Notes under the pieces: generated by a model
Seen by the model: only the letters and a program-made list of their open reading frames with translations
What the model was told of the DNA's origin: nothing
The model's database searches: none
Translations under genes and position numbers: made by a program
Shown: piece after piece, positions 1 through 8,170 of the stretch
How positions within the stretch are numbered: the first letter of the stretch is position 1
How the letters are laid out: every line of letters begins with the position of its first letter
Assembly (NCBI RefSeq): GCF_001293525.1
Contig: NZ_BBYR01000001.1
Span: 104,108 to 168,107 of the forward strand
Source: Pseudideonella sakaiensis
GTDB lineage: Bacteria; Pseudomonadota; Gammaproteobacteria; Burkholderiales; Burkholderiaceae_C
Direction of reading: 5' to 3'
Length of the DNA stretch: 64,000 nucleotides

Positions 1-222
1 GCGCCCTTGCTGGAGGGCGCCCGCCGGCTGGGGTGCGAGCCGACGCACTGCGCCTACGTGGGCGACGACCTGCGCGACGTGCAGGCTGGCCGTGCGGCCG
101 GCATGGCCACCGTTGCAGCCGCCTGGGGCTACCTCGGTCTCGGCGAGGCGCTCGAGGCCTGGGGCGCCGATCACCGCATCGATGCACCCGCCGAACTCTT
201 GCATCTGCCCGGACTGGCCTAA
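1..222 (+). CDS. gph: HAD-superfamily phosphatase, C-terminal part (phosphoglycolate phosphatase type)
   Basis: Only the last 73 codons are in the window; the 5' end is cut off by the window edge. The visible part holds HAD motif IV, the GDD in VGDDLRDVQAGRAAGM, where the two Asp residues bind Mg2+, followed by the usual C-terminal tail. The pattern matches the Gph / MupP branch, which dephosphorylates 2-phosphoglycolate or N-acetylmuramate 6-phosphate in the cytoplasm. The two cannot be separated without the missing cap domain, so the symbol is tentative. The stop codon lies 16 bp before tmRNA, and the tmRNA promoter probably sits inside the end of this gene. Confidence 0.75.
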   Translation, partial: APLLEGARRLGCEPTHCAYVGDDLRDVQAGRAAGMATVAAAWGYLGLGEALEAWGADHRIDAPAELLHLPGLA

Positions 223-238
223 ACTACGGCTTGTTCCT

Positions 239-609
239 GGGGCCGACCTGGCTTCGACGTGGGTTCGGAGTCGGAACAGGGCATGCCGAGCACCAGTCCG
301 CTCGTAAATCCACTGGAAACAAAGTAACTGCGAACGACGAAACGTACGCACTGGCCGCTTAATACCGGCTGGCTTCGCAACGGTTGGCCGATGGGCCGGG
401 CCTGAGGGGCAACCCGAGGGCTGCGAAGTCATTCACATCGGCTCGTCCCGCGGGGGGTCACTCCCCATGGGATCAAATCCAGTGACTCGGGGACGCCACA
501 GCGTGCTGCTGCGCGGTGACGGCCCCTAAAGCCAAAACAGTCAGCTAAGCATGTAGATCTGTCCGGCGATGGCTTGCGGACGCGGGTTCGATTCCCGCCG
601 GCTCCACCA
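239..609 (+). ncRNA. ssrA: Transfer-messenger RNA (tmRNA)
   Basis: One-piece tmRNA of 371 nt that rescues stalled ribosomes and tags the nascent chain for ClpXP/Lon. The 5' GGGGCC (239-244) pairs with GGCTCC (600-605), which is followed by encoded ACCA (606-609). The T-arm GGTTCGATTCC is intact near the 3' end. The resume codon GCG is at 330-332 and the reading frame gives ANDETYALAA, then TAA at 360-362. The last four residues LAA/ALAA are the standard degron. A possible promoter is TTGCAT (199-204) and TAAACT (220-225), inside the preceding gene, with a short 15-bp spacer. The clpP, clpX and lon genes that destroy tagged proteins are 12-17 kb downstream. Confidence 0.97.
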
Positions 610-618
610 TCTGCACGA

Positions 619-649
619 GGCCAACCGATCCCGGTTGGCCTTTTTTTTT
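619..649 (+). terminator. Intrinsic terminator of ssrA
   Basis: A perfect 9-bp stem, GGCCAACCG (619-627) with CGGTTGGCC (632-640), with a 4-nt loop is followed directly by nine T (641-649). It begins 10 nt after the tmRNA 3' CCA. The rest of the gap, up to about 849, shows no further gene. Confidence 0.95.
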
Positions 650-849
650 GCGCCAGCCCGCTCGCGTGCTCGGGCGGCCGGTCGCCGTCCGAGCGCGCGA
701 GCCCGCCACGACGTCGAGGCCGGCGAAGCGCCACGGCGTGAGGCGTGACCGGGCGAGGGCCGACGGCGTGGTGCGGCGAGCGCTTGCCGAGATGCGTCCG
801 CCGCATCGGTCGCGTCACCACCAGACAGGCCACTGACTGCCCGGTGCGC

Positions 850-888
850 TTGACCGTGGGCAAGGGGCTGTTTAAGATTGGATCCAAT
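850..888 (+). promoter_or_regulatory. Promoter with overlapping palindromic operator for the GntR gene
   Basis: TTGACC (850-855), a 17-bp spacer and TAAGAT (873-878) form a good sigma70 promoter. A perfect 12-bp palindrome ATTGGATCCAAT (877-888) overlaps the end of the -10 and the predicted start point (about 885) and abuts the ATG at 889. GntR-family proteins bind short palindromes of this kind, so autorepression by the gene it precedes is the simplest reading. The predicted leader is only about 4 nt, so the mRNA would be nearly leaderless. Confidence 0.7.
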
Positions 889-1563
889 ATGGATTCAAAC
901 CTGAAGCTGGACGCCACGAGCGCCTACGCGCGCATTCGCGAGGAGATCCTGAGCGGCCGCCGCATGCCGCAGGAGCGGCTGGTGGCCCAGCGCCTGGCCG
1001 ACGAGCTCGGGATCAGCCGCACGCCGGTGAAGGAAGCGCTGGCGCGTCTCGAGATCGAAGGCCTGGCCGTCCGCGTGGACGCCTGGGGCTATGTCGTCCG
1101 ATCGATCAGCCTGCGTGATGCGGACGATCTCTTCGAGGCCCGGCTGATCATCGAAGTCGCCAACGCCCGGCTCGCCGCGGAGCGCGCCACGGAAGGCGAG
1201 GTCCTCGCGATGAACAAGATGCTCGACGCGTCGGCCAAGCGGCTGCGCAAGGGTGACCTGGCGGCCTTCCAGAGCTGCGCGCGAGGGGTTCACGAGCGCA
1301 TCGCCGAGTCGACCGGAAACCTTCAGGTCATCCGGATGTTCAAGCAGCTCAATGACCTCGTCGTGCTGTTCGGCGTCTCGCTGCTGCGGCTCAATCCCGA
1401 GCGCTCCGCCGAGATCCTGGCCGAGAACACCGCGATCGTCGGTGCCATCCAGGAACGCCGCAGGGAGGACGCCGCACGCCTGATGCACGAGCACATCACG
1501 CGCGGGCACGACAGCTTCCGCACGGCGATCTCCAGCAGCCGCATGTCCATCCCGCTTGACTGA
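889..1563 (+). CDS. GntR-family transcriptional regulator (FCD/FadR subgroup)
   Basis: Predicted 224-residue DNA-binding regulator. The N-terminal winged helix-turn-helix spans about residues 12-66, with the typical QRLADELGISRTPVKEALARL helix pair. The C-terminal all-helical FCD-type ligand domain has candidate metal ligands in VHERIAESTGN and in the MHEHITRGH stretch. The ATG at 889 is preferred because it follows the operator and gives the normal N-terminus; the frame stays open further upstream, but that would run through the promoter. It is the first gene of a likely unit with the metallophosphoesterase (23 bp after its stop) and the Bug receptor. It probably senses the small acid or ester that this unit handles. 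The ligand is unknown. Confidence 0.9.
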   Translation: MDSNLKLDATSAYARIREEILSGRRMPQERLVAQRLADELGISRTPVKEALARLEIEGLAVRVDAWGYVVRSISLRDADDLFEARLIIEVANARLAAERATEGEVLAMNKMLDASAKRLRKGDLAAFQSCARGVHERIAESTGNLQVIRMFKQLNDLVVLFGVSLLRLNPERSAEILAENTAIVGAIQERRREDAARLMHEHITRGHDSFRTAISSSRMSIPLD

Positions 1564-1586
1564 CAAGAACCGCCACGGAGACGCCC

Positions 1587-3413
1587 ATGCCCATCCAAGA
1601 CAAGCGCCCGCAGGGGCCTCGCCGACTGCGCTTCGCCGTCATCGCCGACACCCACATCAATCAGAGCGAAGACCAGGCCCACTCCTTCTTCCCGCTGAAC
1701 CGGCTGGCGAACGCCCGTGCGCGGCACGTCGCCGCGCTGCTGAAGGAACTCGACGTCCGCTTCGTCCTGCACCTCGGCGACATCGTCCATCCGGTGCCGG
1801 GCAAGCCGAGCTATGCCGAGGCCGCGCGCCTCTTCCGGACGATCTGCCGGGATGTCGACAAGCCCATCCACCTCGTGCCGGGCAACCACGACATCGGCGA
1901 CAAGCCGGGACCGTGTGCGCCGGTGCCGACCATTTCCTCGGCCTTCGTCGAAACCTACCGCAAGACGTTCGGTGCCGACTTCTTCTCGTTCGACGAGGGC
2001 GACTGCCACTTCGTGATCGTCAATGCGCCGCTGATGAACTCGGGCCTTCCCGAGGAAGAGGCGCAGAAGGCCTGGCTCGAGAGCGACCTGGCGAGCAACG
2101 CGTCGCGACGCATCTTCCTGGCCATCCACTACCCGCCGTACGTCTGGCAGGCCGACGAGCCGGGCAGCTACGACAACATCGACGAGCCGGCGCGCAGCTG
2201 GTTGCTGTCCCTGACGGCCCGGTACGGCGTTGAAGCCATGTTCTGCGGCCACGTCCACAATTTCTGGTACGACCAGCACGGCCCGACGGAAATCTACCTC
2301 GCGCCCTCGACTGCCTTCGTCCGTCAGGACTACAGCGAGTTCATGCGGGTCGGCCCGCCGGGCGAGGAGGGCGGCCGCGCCGACGTGCACAAGCTCGGGA
2401 TCTTCGTGGTCGACGTGCACGAGCGCGGCCACGTCGCCTACTGGCTGCGGTCGGACGGTGCGATGCGCGGGGAGGGCGACACCGCGGCGGTCGAGGTGCC
2501 ACCCTTCGAGGTCCACAGCAAGCTGAGCACGCTGTCGGGCCTCGGGCTGGACATGCGGCATCCCTGGGCCGAGGTCGTGGAGCTGCCGCCGAGCGGAGCC
2601 CTCGAGGAGTTCGAACGGAAGCGGGCGCGCAACGACTACCCGCTGTGTGCCGTGTGGGACATGGGCGTCCGGCTGATGCGCGTGCCTGCACAGGATCTCC
2701 TCGATCCGGCGACACGCCGCCGCATGGAGATCGCCGCGGGCGTCGGCAACCGGTTCATCGTCAGCTCGATGGGCATCCCCTCCGCGGCCTTGCGGCAGTT
2801 GCTCGCGTCGCATGCGGTGCTGGTCGACTCGATCGAGGTGGTGCTGCAGGTCGACGACATGCCTGCGGCCTGGAATGCGCTCGCCGACCTGCGGCTGTCG
2901 ACCGGACGGCCCGTGTTCCTGTCCAAGCTTCGTCGGCACGAGGACGCTGCCGTCGACGGCCTGCGCTACGGCCACCTGATCTTCCACGGCTGGGTGGCCC
3001 AGGACTGGCCCCGGCTCGAGGGCATCGTGCGGGAACCCGTCGCGGCCCAGGCCATCGATGGCCTGACATTCCGCGTCGGGCGGGGACTCGATCCGCGCCG
3101 AGTCGCTGCCGACACGGTGGGCCGCCTTCGGTCGCACGGCCTGCAGCTGATGCTGTCGGTTCGCATCGCCGGCGACGATCCAGCGGGCACCCAGTTCGAC
3201 GACGAGGCCAATGCGGCGATCGTCGAGGCGGCCGCTTCGACCTGCCTGGAGTGGAAAGACGTCCGCTGCGTCATCGACACCCTGGTCGACGTCGACCGGG
3301 GCTATTTCCGCCGCAGCGGGCTGATCGACCGGGCCTTCAACCTCCGTCCCGCCGGCGCCCGCCTTCGCTTGCTTGCCAGCCGTCGGCGTGAGGCGTCCGA
3401 TCCGCCCCGCTGA
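1587..3413 (+). CDS. Two-domain metallophosphoesterase with uncharacterised C-terminal domain
   Basis: 608 residues, start ATG with GGAG 6 bp upstream. Residues 1-300 are a calcineurin-like metallophosphoesterase with every signature block: DTH (D21, H23), GDIVH (D65, H68), GNHD (N100-D102), H181 and GHVH (H222, H224). These bind two metal ions and support hydrolysis of a phosphomono- or diester. The second half (about 300-608) is unlike the usual short tails of the family. It has alternating beta-like and helical stretches suggestive of an alpha/beta barrel, and I do not recognise it. No signal peptide is seen, so it is probably cytoplasmic. It sits between a GntR regulator and a Bug receptor, which suggests it acts on an imported compound. 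Confidence 0.85.
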   Translation: MPIQDKRPQGPRRLRFAVIADTHINQSEDQAHSFFPLNRLANARARHVAALLKELDVRFVLHLGDIVHPVPGKPSYAEAARLFRTICRDVDKPIHLVPGNHDIGDKPGPCAPVPTISSAFVETYRKTFGADFFSFDEGDCHFVIVNAPLMNSGLPEEEAQKAWLESDLASNASRRIFLAIHYPPYVWQADEPGSYDNIDEPARSWLLSLTARYGVEAMFCGHVHNFWYDQHGPTEIYLAPSTAFVRQDYSEFMRVGPPGEEGGRADVHKLGIFVVDVHERGHVAYWLRSDGAMRGEGDTAAVEVPPFEVHSKLSTLSGLGLDMRHPWAEVVELPPSGALEEFERKRARNDYPLCAVWDMGVRLMRVPAQDLLDPATRRRMEIAAGVGNRFIVSSMGIPSAALRQLLASHAVLVDSIEVVLQVDDMPAAWNALADLRLSTGRPVFLSKLRRHEDAAVDGLRYGHLIFHGWVAQDWPRLEGIVREPVAAQAIDGLTFRVGRGLDPRRVAADTVGRLRSHGLQLMLSVRIAGDDPAGTQFDDEANAAIVEAAASTCLEWKDVRCVIDTLVDVDRGYFRRSGLIDRAFNLRPAGARLRLLASRRREASDPPR

Positions 3414-3441
3414 ACCGATCCCCCCACCCTGGAGTCGTCCG

Positions 3442-4410
3442 ATGACCGATCGCCGCACCGCCCTCGCCGGAATCCTTGCCGGTCTGCTACCCAGCCATGC
3501 GTTCGCGCAGGCCGGCTTCCCTCAGCAGCCCATCACGCTGGTCGTCCCGTGGGCGGCAGGCGGTGCCGCGGACTTCCTCGCCCGCGTGGTCGGCGAGCGG
3601 CTCAGCGTGCGCCTGGGCCAGCAGGTCCTGGTCTCGAACAAGCCCGGAGGCGGCACGAACATCGGCACCCAGTACGTCGCCAGCGCGAAGCCCGACGGCT
3701 ACACGCTGCTGATGGCGAGCTCCAACAACTGTGTCAATGCGACGCTCCTGCCGCCGGCAAAAGTGGACTTCGTCCGCGACTTCCGGCCGGTGACCAACGT
3801 CGGCTTCGCGCCAAACATCCTCGTCGTCCACCCGAGCGTGCCCGCCCGCAACGTGCAGGAGCTGGTCGCGCTGGCCAAGGCCAAGCCTGGTTCGCTGACC
3901 TACGGGTCGTCGGGCAGCGGCAGCGCGGCGCACCTGGGTGCCGAGAAGTTCAAGCTCGCCACCGGGACCGACATCGTGGGCGTGCCCTACAAGGGCGCCG
4001 CACCGGCCGTGTCGGACCTGCTCGGCGGTCATCTCTCGATGATGTTCACGGTCATCCCCGCCACCCTCCCGCACGTGGAAGCGGGGCGCTTGCGGCTGCT
4101 GGCGGTGGCCACGCCGCAGCGGCTGCCCATCTTCCCGCAGGCGCCGACGCTCGTCGAAGCCGGCGTGCGCGACTTCGAATCGGGGCTGTGGTATGGCCTG
4201 GTCGCGCCGGCAGGGATCCCGGAACCCGTGCTGACGCTGTTGCACCGCGAGGTGGCCGCCATCCTGAAGGAAGAGTCCGTCGCGCAACGGGTCGTCGCCC
4301 AGGGGGTTCTTCCGATCGGGGACACGCCTGCGGCCTTCGCGCAGACGATCCGCAGCGACATCGCGCGCTACGGCGAACTGATCCAGGTCGCGAAGATCAA
4401 GCCCGACTGA
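3442..4410 (+). CDS. Tripartite tricarboxylate transporter receptor, Bug/TctC family
   Basis: 322 residues. The ATG at 3442 is chosen because GGAG (3431-3434) precedes it and it begins a proper signal peptide (MTDRRTALAGILAGLL...AFA, cleavage near residue 22). The mature protein opens with the family motif PITLVVPWAAGGAADFLAR and has VPYKGAAPAVSDLLGGH in the second lobe. Such periplasmic receptors bind carboxylates with high affinity. It lies 28 bp after the metallophosphoesterase. No tctA/tctB genes are nearby, so it is an orphan receptor, as is common in Burkholderiales. It may share a distant membrane pair or act as a sensor. Confidence 0.93.
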   Translation: MTDRRTALAGILAGLLPSHAFAQAGFPQQPITLVVPWAAGGAADFLARVVGERLSVRLGQQVLVSNKPGGGTNIGTQYVASAKPDGYTLLMASSNNCVNATLLPPAKVDFVRDFRPVTNVGFAPNILVVHPSVPARNVQELVALAKAKPGSLTYGSSGSGSAAHLGAEKFKLATGTDIVGVPYKGAAPAVSDLLGGHLSMMFTVIPATLPHVEAGRLRLLAVATPQRLPIFPQAPTLVEAGVRDFESGLWYGLVAPAGIPEPVLTLLHREVAAILKEESVAQRVVAQGVLPIGDTPAAFAQTIRSDIARYGELIQVAKIKPD

Positions 4411-4411
4411 C

Positions 4412-4455
4412 CGGGCCGGGCTCAGGGGCGGGTCGACAGGCGCGGCCCCGGCCCG
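4412..4455. repeat. Inverted repeat between convergent genes
   Basis: CGGGCCGGG (4412-4420) and CCCGGCCCG (4447-4455) form a perfect 9-bp stem with a 26-nt loop in the 74-bp gap between the Bug receptor and the convergent sulfatase. There is no U-tract. It may help end transcription from both sides. Confidence 0.4.
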
Positions 4456-4484
4456 ATCGACGCCGGCGCATCGACGCTGCCGCT

Positions 4485-6071
4485 CTACCGTGCCAGCCCC
4501 GGCACGTCCGGGATCGGCTTCGGGTCGGCCTGCGGCGTCGGCGGCACGTAGGGAAAGCGCATCCGCCCCTTCACGGCGTTCGTCCCCTCCTGGTCGCCGC
4601 CGCCCCGGACCCAGCGCCGCTTGTCGCCGTTCCTGGCCTCGATCGACCAGTTGTCGCGCGCTGCATCGGCACGCGACACGCCCCAGATGAGCTGGCGGGC
4701 CGCCTGACTGTGCAGGATGCGCTCCGTCATCGCCTCCGGCTGCCAGCCATCCAGCACGGCCGCGTGCAGCCGTCGTTCGACGTCGGCGAGCGCCGGATCT
4801 CCGGCGAGGTTTCGGCATTCGGCCGGGTCCGACGCGAGGTCGAACAGCAAGGCGGGGTGGCCGTGCGTGTAGATGTACTTGTGGTCGCCCTCTCGGACCA
4901 TCCGGCACGGCGCGCAGACGCCCATGTCGTAGTACTCGGAGTGGACACGACCGTTCCAGCCCCGGCCGTCGCCCGCGGCGAGGCGGGTCAGGTCCGCGCC
5001 TTCGACCGGTGTGGACAGCTCGACGCGCCCATCGTCGGCCACCGACAGCAAGGTCGGAAGCAGGTCGACCAGCGAGACGTTCGCTTCCACCTCCCGTCCC
5101 CTTCCGAGTCCGGGTCCTGCCATGATCAGCGGCACGCGCGTCGAGTTCTCGAAGAAGGTCTGCTTGAACCACATGCCCCGCTCGCCCATCATGTCGCCAT
5201 GGTCGGCGGTGAAGACGACGATCGTGTCGTCCAGGAGGCCGGAACGTTCCAGCACCTCCATCGTCTCGCCCAGCTTGTCGTCGATGTAGCTGCACATCGC
5301 GTAGTAGGCGTGGCGTGCGTTGCGTGTGTGCGCCTCGGTGACTTCCATCCGGTCACGCCCGTGGGAGTAGTAGAGCCAACGGCTGTGGACATCGAGCTGC
5401 TCCACCGGGATTGGTCCGACCCGGGGCAGGTCGATCCGCGCATGGTCGTAGCGGTCCCAGTGCGCCTTCGACGCGGTGAACGGCGTGTGGGGATGCGTCA
5501 GTGACACCGTGAGGAAGAAGGGCTGGTCCTTCGCCTGTCGGGCCAGGTCCCACAGCTTCTGCCTGGCGTGGAAGGCGACCTCCTCGTCGTAGTCGATCTG
5601 CATGCTGCGCTCACACCAGCCCGCCTCGACGACGGCCCGCATGTTGATGCCGGTGGGCGCGTTGCGCGGGCCGGCCCTCCAGTCCGGCACCCAGGCGAAG
5701 TCCGCAGGGTAGATGTCGGTGGTCAGGCGTTCCTGGTAGCCATGCAGCTGGTCCGGGCCGACGAAGTGCATCTTGCCGCTCAGCGTGGTGCGGTAGCCGA
5801 GGCGCCTCAGGTAGTGCATCACCGTGGGGACCGAGGCGGGCAGTTCCGCCGCGTTGTCGAAGGCGTCGATGAGGTGCGGAAGGCGCCCTGTCAGCATCGT
5901 GTAGCGGGAAGGCGCGCAGATCGGGTAGTTCGTGTAGGCGTTGCGAAAGAGAACGCCGCGTGCGGCCAGACGCGAGAGGTTGGGCGCAAGGGTCGTGGCG
6001 TTGCCGTACTCGCGCAGCGCGAGTGCGGACATCTGGTCCGCCATGAAGACGAGGATGTTGGGTCGGCGCAT
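4485..6071 (-). CDS. Sulfatase, choline-sulfatase-like (alkaline phosphatase superfamily)
   Basis: 528 residues from the ATG at 6071, which has GGAAAG at good spacing. A GTG at 6092 would add 7 residues and overlap the previous stop as GTGA, so the start is not certain. The N-terminus RPNILVFMADQM carries the first metal ligands. CAPSR is the sulfatase CxPSR signature whose Cys is converted to formylglycine, and VVFTADHGDMMGERG holds the next ligands. Architecture resembles BetC choline-O-sulfatase, with its long C-terminal part, but substrate specificity is not proven. No signal peptide is seen, which fits a cytoplasmic enzyme. It follows a Bug receptor on the same strand, so it probably cleaves an imported sulfate ester. 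An anaerobic maturase or FGE gene is not in the window. Confidence 0.85.
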   Translation of the reverse strand: MRRPNILVFMADQMSALALREYGNATTLAPNLSRLAARGVLFRNAYTNYPICAPSRYTMLTGRLPHLIDAFDNAAELPASVPTVMHYLRRLGYRTTLSGKMHFVGPDQLHGYQERLTTDIYPADFAWVPDWRAGPRNAPTGINMRAVVEAGWCERSMQIDYDEEVAFHARQKLWDLARQAKDQPFFLTVSLTHPHTPFTASKAHWDRYDHARIDLPRVGPIPVEQLDVHSRWLYYSHGRDRMEVTEAHTRNARHAYYAMCSYIDDKLGETMEVLERSGLLDDTIVVFTADHGDMMGERGMWFKQTFFENSTRVPLIMAGPGLGRGREVEANVSLVDLLPTLLSVADDGRVELSTPVEGADLTRLAAGDGRGWNGRVHSEYYDMGVCAPCRMVREGDHKYIYTHGHPALLFDLASDPAECRNLAGDPALADVERRLHAAVLDGWQPEAMTERILHSQAARQLIWGVSRADAARDNWSIEARNGDKRRWVRGGGDQEGTNAVKGRMRFPYVPPTPQADPKPIPDVPGLAR

Positions 6072-6088
6072 GGCTGGCTTTCCGAGCG

Positions 6089-7054
6089 TCACTCGAGCGT
6101 GATGCCCGCTGCCTTGATGAGCTGTGCGTAGCGCCTGACCTCGCCGTCGAGTCGGCTGCGCAGCACTGCGGGCGTGGACGTGACGGGTGTGACGCCCAGC
6201 TTGCGCATCGCATCCTCCGCGGCCGGCTCCCGAGCCTTGGCCAGCGCGGCCTGCAGGCGGTCGACGACGGTCGAGGGCGTGCCGGCCGGGGCGAGCAGAC
6301 CGTACCAGGCGCTGAACTGGTAGCCCGGCACGCCGCTCTCGGCGATGGTGGGTGAGGTGGGCAGCTCGCCCATGCGCTCCGCCGTCCCGACCCCCAGCAG
6401 ACGCAGCTTGCCGCTCTGCACGCCGCCTGCCACGGCCGCGTAGTTGGTGAACATCAGCGGGAGGTGCCCCGCCATCACGTCGGTGATGGCGGGGCCGGCG
6501 CCCTTGTACGGGATGTGCCGGAGCCGGATGCCTGCCAGTCGGGCGAACTCCTCGGCGGCGAGATGCGCCGGGCTGCCCGCGCCGGAGGACGCGTACGTGA
6601 GCTGCCCGGGCTGGGCCTTGGCGGCCGCGATCAGTTCACGCACGGTGGAGTAGGGCGCCTGGGCATTCACCACGAGCACGTTGGGCACCTCGGCCAGCAG
6701 CGAGACCGGGACGAAGTCCTTGACCGGGTCGTACGGCAGTTTCGGATAGAGCGACACGTTGGCCGCGTTCGCGCTGCTGCCCATCAGCAGCGTGTAGCCG
6801 TCCGGTGGCGACTTGGCGACCACATCCGATCCGAGGTTCGATCCGGCGCCGCCGCGGTTCTCGATGACGATGGTCTGGCCCAGGTCCTTCTCCAGGATCT
6901 GCGCGACCAGCCTCGACAGCGCGTCGGCGATACCGCCCGGCGGATACGGACAGATCAGTCTGATCGGTTTGCCGGGCCATGGCCTGTCCGCCCGCGCGGT
7001 CCAGGGCACCAGGGTCAGCGACAGGGTCGCGGTCACGAGCGATCGACGCTTCAT
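6089..7054 (-). CDS. Tripartite tricarboxylate transporter receptor, Bug/TctC family
   Basis: 321 residues with an N-terminal signal peptide (MKRRSLVTATLSLTLVPWTARA, cleavage near residue 22). Family blocks are KPIRLICPYPPGGIADALSR, NRGGAGSNLGSDVVAKSPPDGYTLL and IPYKGAGPAITDVMAGHLPLMF. Predicted periplasmic receptor for a carboxylate-type ligand. Its stop is about 20 bp before the preferred sulfatase start, so the two are likely co-transcribed. No membrane subunits are nearby. It diverges from an IclR regulator across 146 bp. It is a distinct gene from the receptor at 3442 and not a recent duplicate, judging from many differences. Confidence 0.92.
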   Translation of the reverse strand: MKRRSLVTATLSLTLVPWTARADRPWPGKPIRLICPYPPGGIADALSRLVAQILEKDLGQTIVIENRGGAGSNLGSDVVAKSPPDGYTLLMGSSANAANVSLYPKLPYDPVKDFVPVSLLAEVPNVLVVNAQAPYSTVRELIAAAKAQPGQLTYASSGAGSPAHLAAEEFARLAGIRLRHIPYKGAGPAITDVMAGHLPLMFTNYAAVAGGVQSGKLRLLGVGTAERMGELPTSPTIAESGVPGYQFSAWYGLLAPAGTPSTVVDRLQAALAKAREPAAEDAMRKLGVTPVTSTPAVLRSRLDGEVRRYAQLIKAAGITLE

Positions 7055-7151
7055 TCGGTTGTCTCCGGTGGTCGTGTCTGTGCTCCTGTCGCTTCGGAGC
7101 GTTCAGCCCGGTCCGAATCTAGGACAGACCCTCTCGCGCAGCCGCAGCCCC

Positions 7152-7166
7152 TTCCGTATATTGGAA
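7152..7166. promoter_or_regulatory. Candidate IclR operator overlapping a -10 element
   Basis: TTCCGTATATTGGAA has inverted arms TTCC and GGAA around 7 bp. It contains TATATT (7157-7162), a plausible -10 for the rightward IclR gene starting at 7201. It lies in the 146-bp gap between the divergent Bug receptor and IclR gene. IclR proteins bind palindromes of about this size. Both control of the sulfatase unit and autoregulation are possible. The -35 element is weak. Confidence 0.5.
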
Positions 7167-7200
7167 CGGTCTCCGTCCCAGCCCAGGAACCCGCCGCCCC

Positions 7201-8016
7201 ATGCGTGCCGCTCGTCCGCTTCGCCAGATCAAGGACCAGCCGGCGCTGCAGGCGCTGCGGCACGACGATCCCGAGCTCGCCGGAACCCTCGCCAAGGGCT
7301 TGATGATCCTGCAGTGCTTCGTCGAGAACCCGCATCCGCTGGGCAACAGCCAGCTGGCCGAGCGGCTGGCGCTGCCGCGCTCCACGGTATCCCGTCTGTG
7401 CCGGACGCTGCAGTGCCTCGGGTTCCTCGACCACGACGACCGCGTCGATCGCTACCTCATTGGCCCTGCGGCCGTCCCGCTCGGCTATCCCTGCATGATC
7501 AACGTGCCGACGGGCGCGCAGACCCGCGCCGCCATGCAGGCCTTGGCCGATCGCTTCCTCGGCGCGGCATCGATCAGTGTCGTGATGGGGTTGGACGTGG
7601 TCTATCTGGCCACGGCGGCGCACAAGCGAGGAACACTGAAGCGGCCGGGTCCCGGCGCGGTGCGCGGCGTGATGGAGAACGCGATGGGTCGGGCATGGTT
7701 GGCGACGCAGGACGCGTCGCGGCGCGGGCCGTTTCTGGAGGGCTATCGGAGCGCTCGTCCCGAGCAGTACGAACGCTGCATCGCGGATGTCGAGGAAAGC
7801 ATCGAGGCGTACGGACGGCGGGGCTTCGCGGTGAACGCAGGGCTCGGCGTGCTCGGCGCCGGTGTCGCGTCCAGGATCCGTTACGGATCGAGGTGCCTGC
7901 TCTTCAATTGCGCGAGCTCCGCGGCCGGGCTGCGAACGCAGGACGTCCACGAGAAGGTCGGGCCCGCCGTCGTGCAGCTGGTGGAGTTCGCGCACAAGGA
8001 CGCATCGACGGGCTGA
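7201..8016 (+). CDS. IclR-family transcriptional regulator
   Basis: 271 residues. An N-terminal winged helix-turn-helix (about residues 25-85) reads LAKGLMILQCF...LAERLALPRSTVSRLCRTLQ, the usual IclR pattern. The C-terminal part is the GAF-like effector domain, ending with the family cysteine region (RCLLFNCASSAAG). It is transcribed away from the Bug receptor and sulfatase, the classic arrangement for a regulator of the adjacent uptake and degradation genes. The effector is probably the carboxylate or ester taken up, but which one cannot be read from the sequence. Confidence 0.92.
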   Translation: MRAARPLRQIKDQPALQALRHDDPELAGTLAKGLMILQCFVENPHPLGNSQLAERLALPRSTVSRLCRTLQCLGFLDHDDRVDRYLIGPAAVPLGYPCMINVPTGAQTRAAMQALADRFLGAASISVVMGLDVVYLATAAHKRGTLKRPGPGAVRGVMENAMGRAWLATQDASRRGPFLEGYRSARPEQYERCIADVEESIEAYGRRGFAVNAGLGVLGAGVASRIRYGSRCLLFNCASSAAGLRTQDVHEKVGPAVVQLVEFAHKDASTG

Positions 8017-8170
8017 GCCAGGGCGACGAGGTCGCTTGCGCCGAACCGTTGCCCGGCCGCACCTGAACCGGGCGGGTTCGCTGCAGCCAGGCCCGGCGCC
8101 ACGCGAGCCGGATACCATCCTGCCGACGCCCATTGCCCCGCGGTGCCCTCCGGCCCGACCCGCCTCCGTT

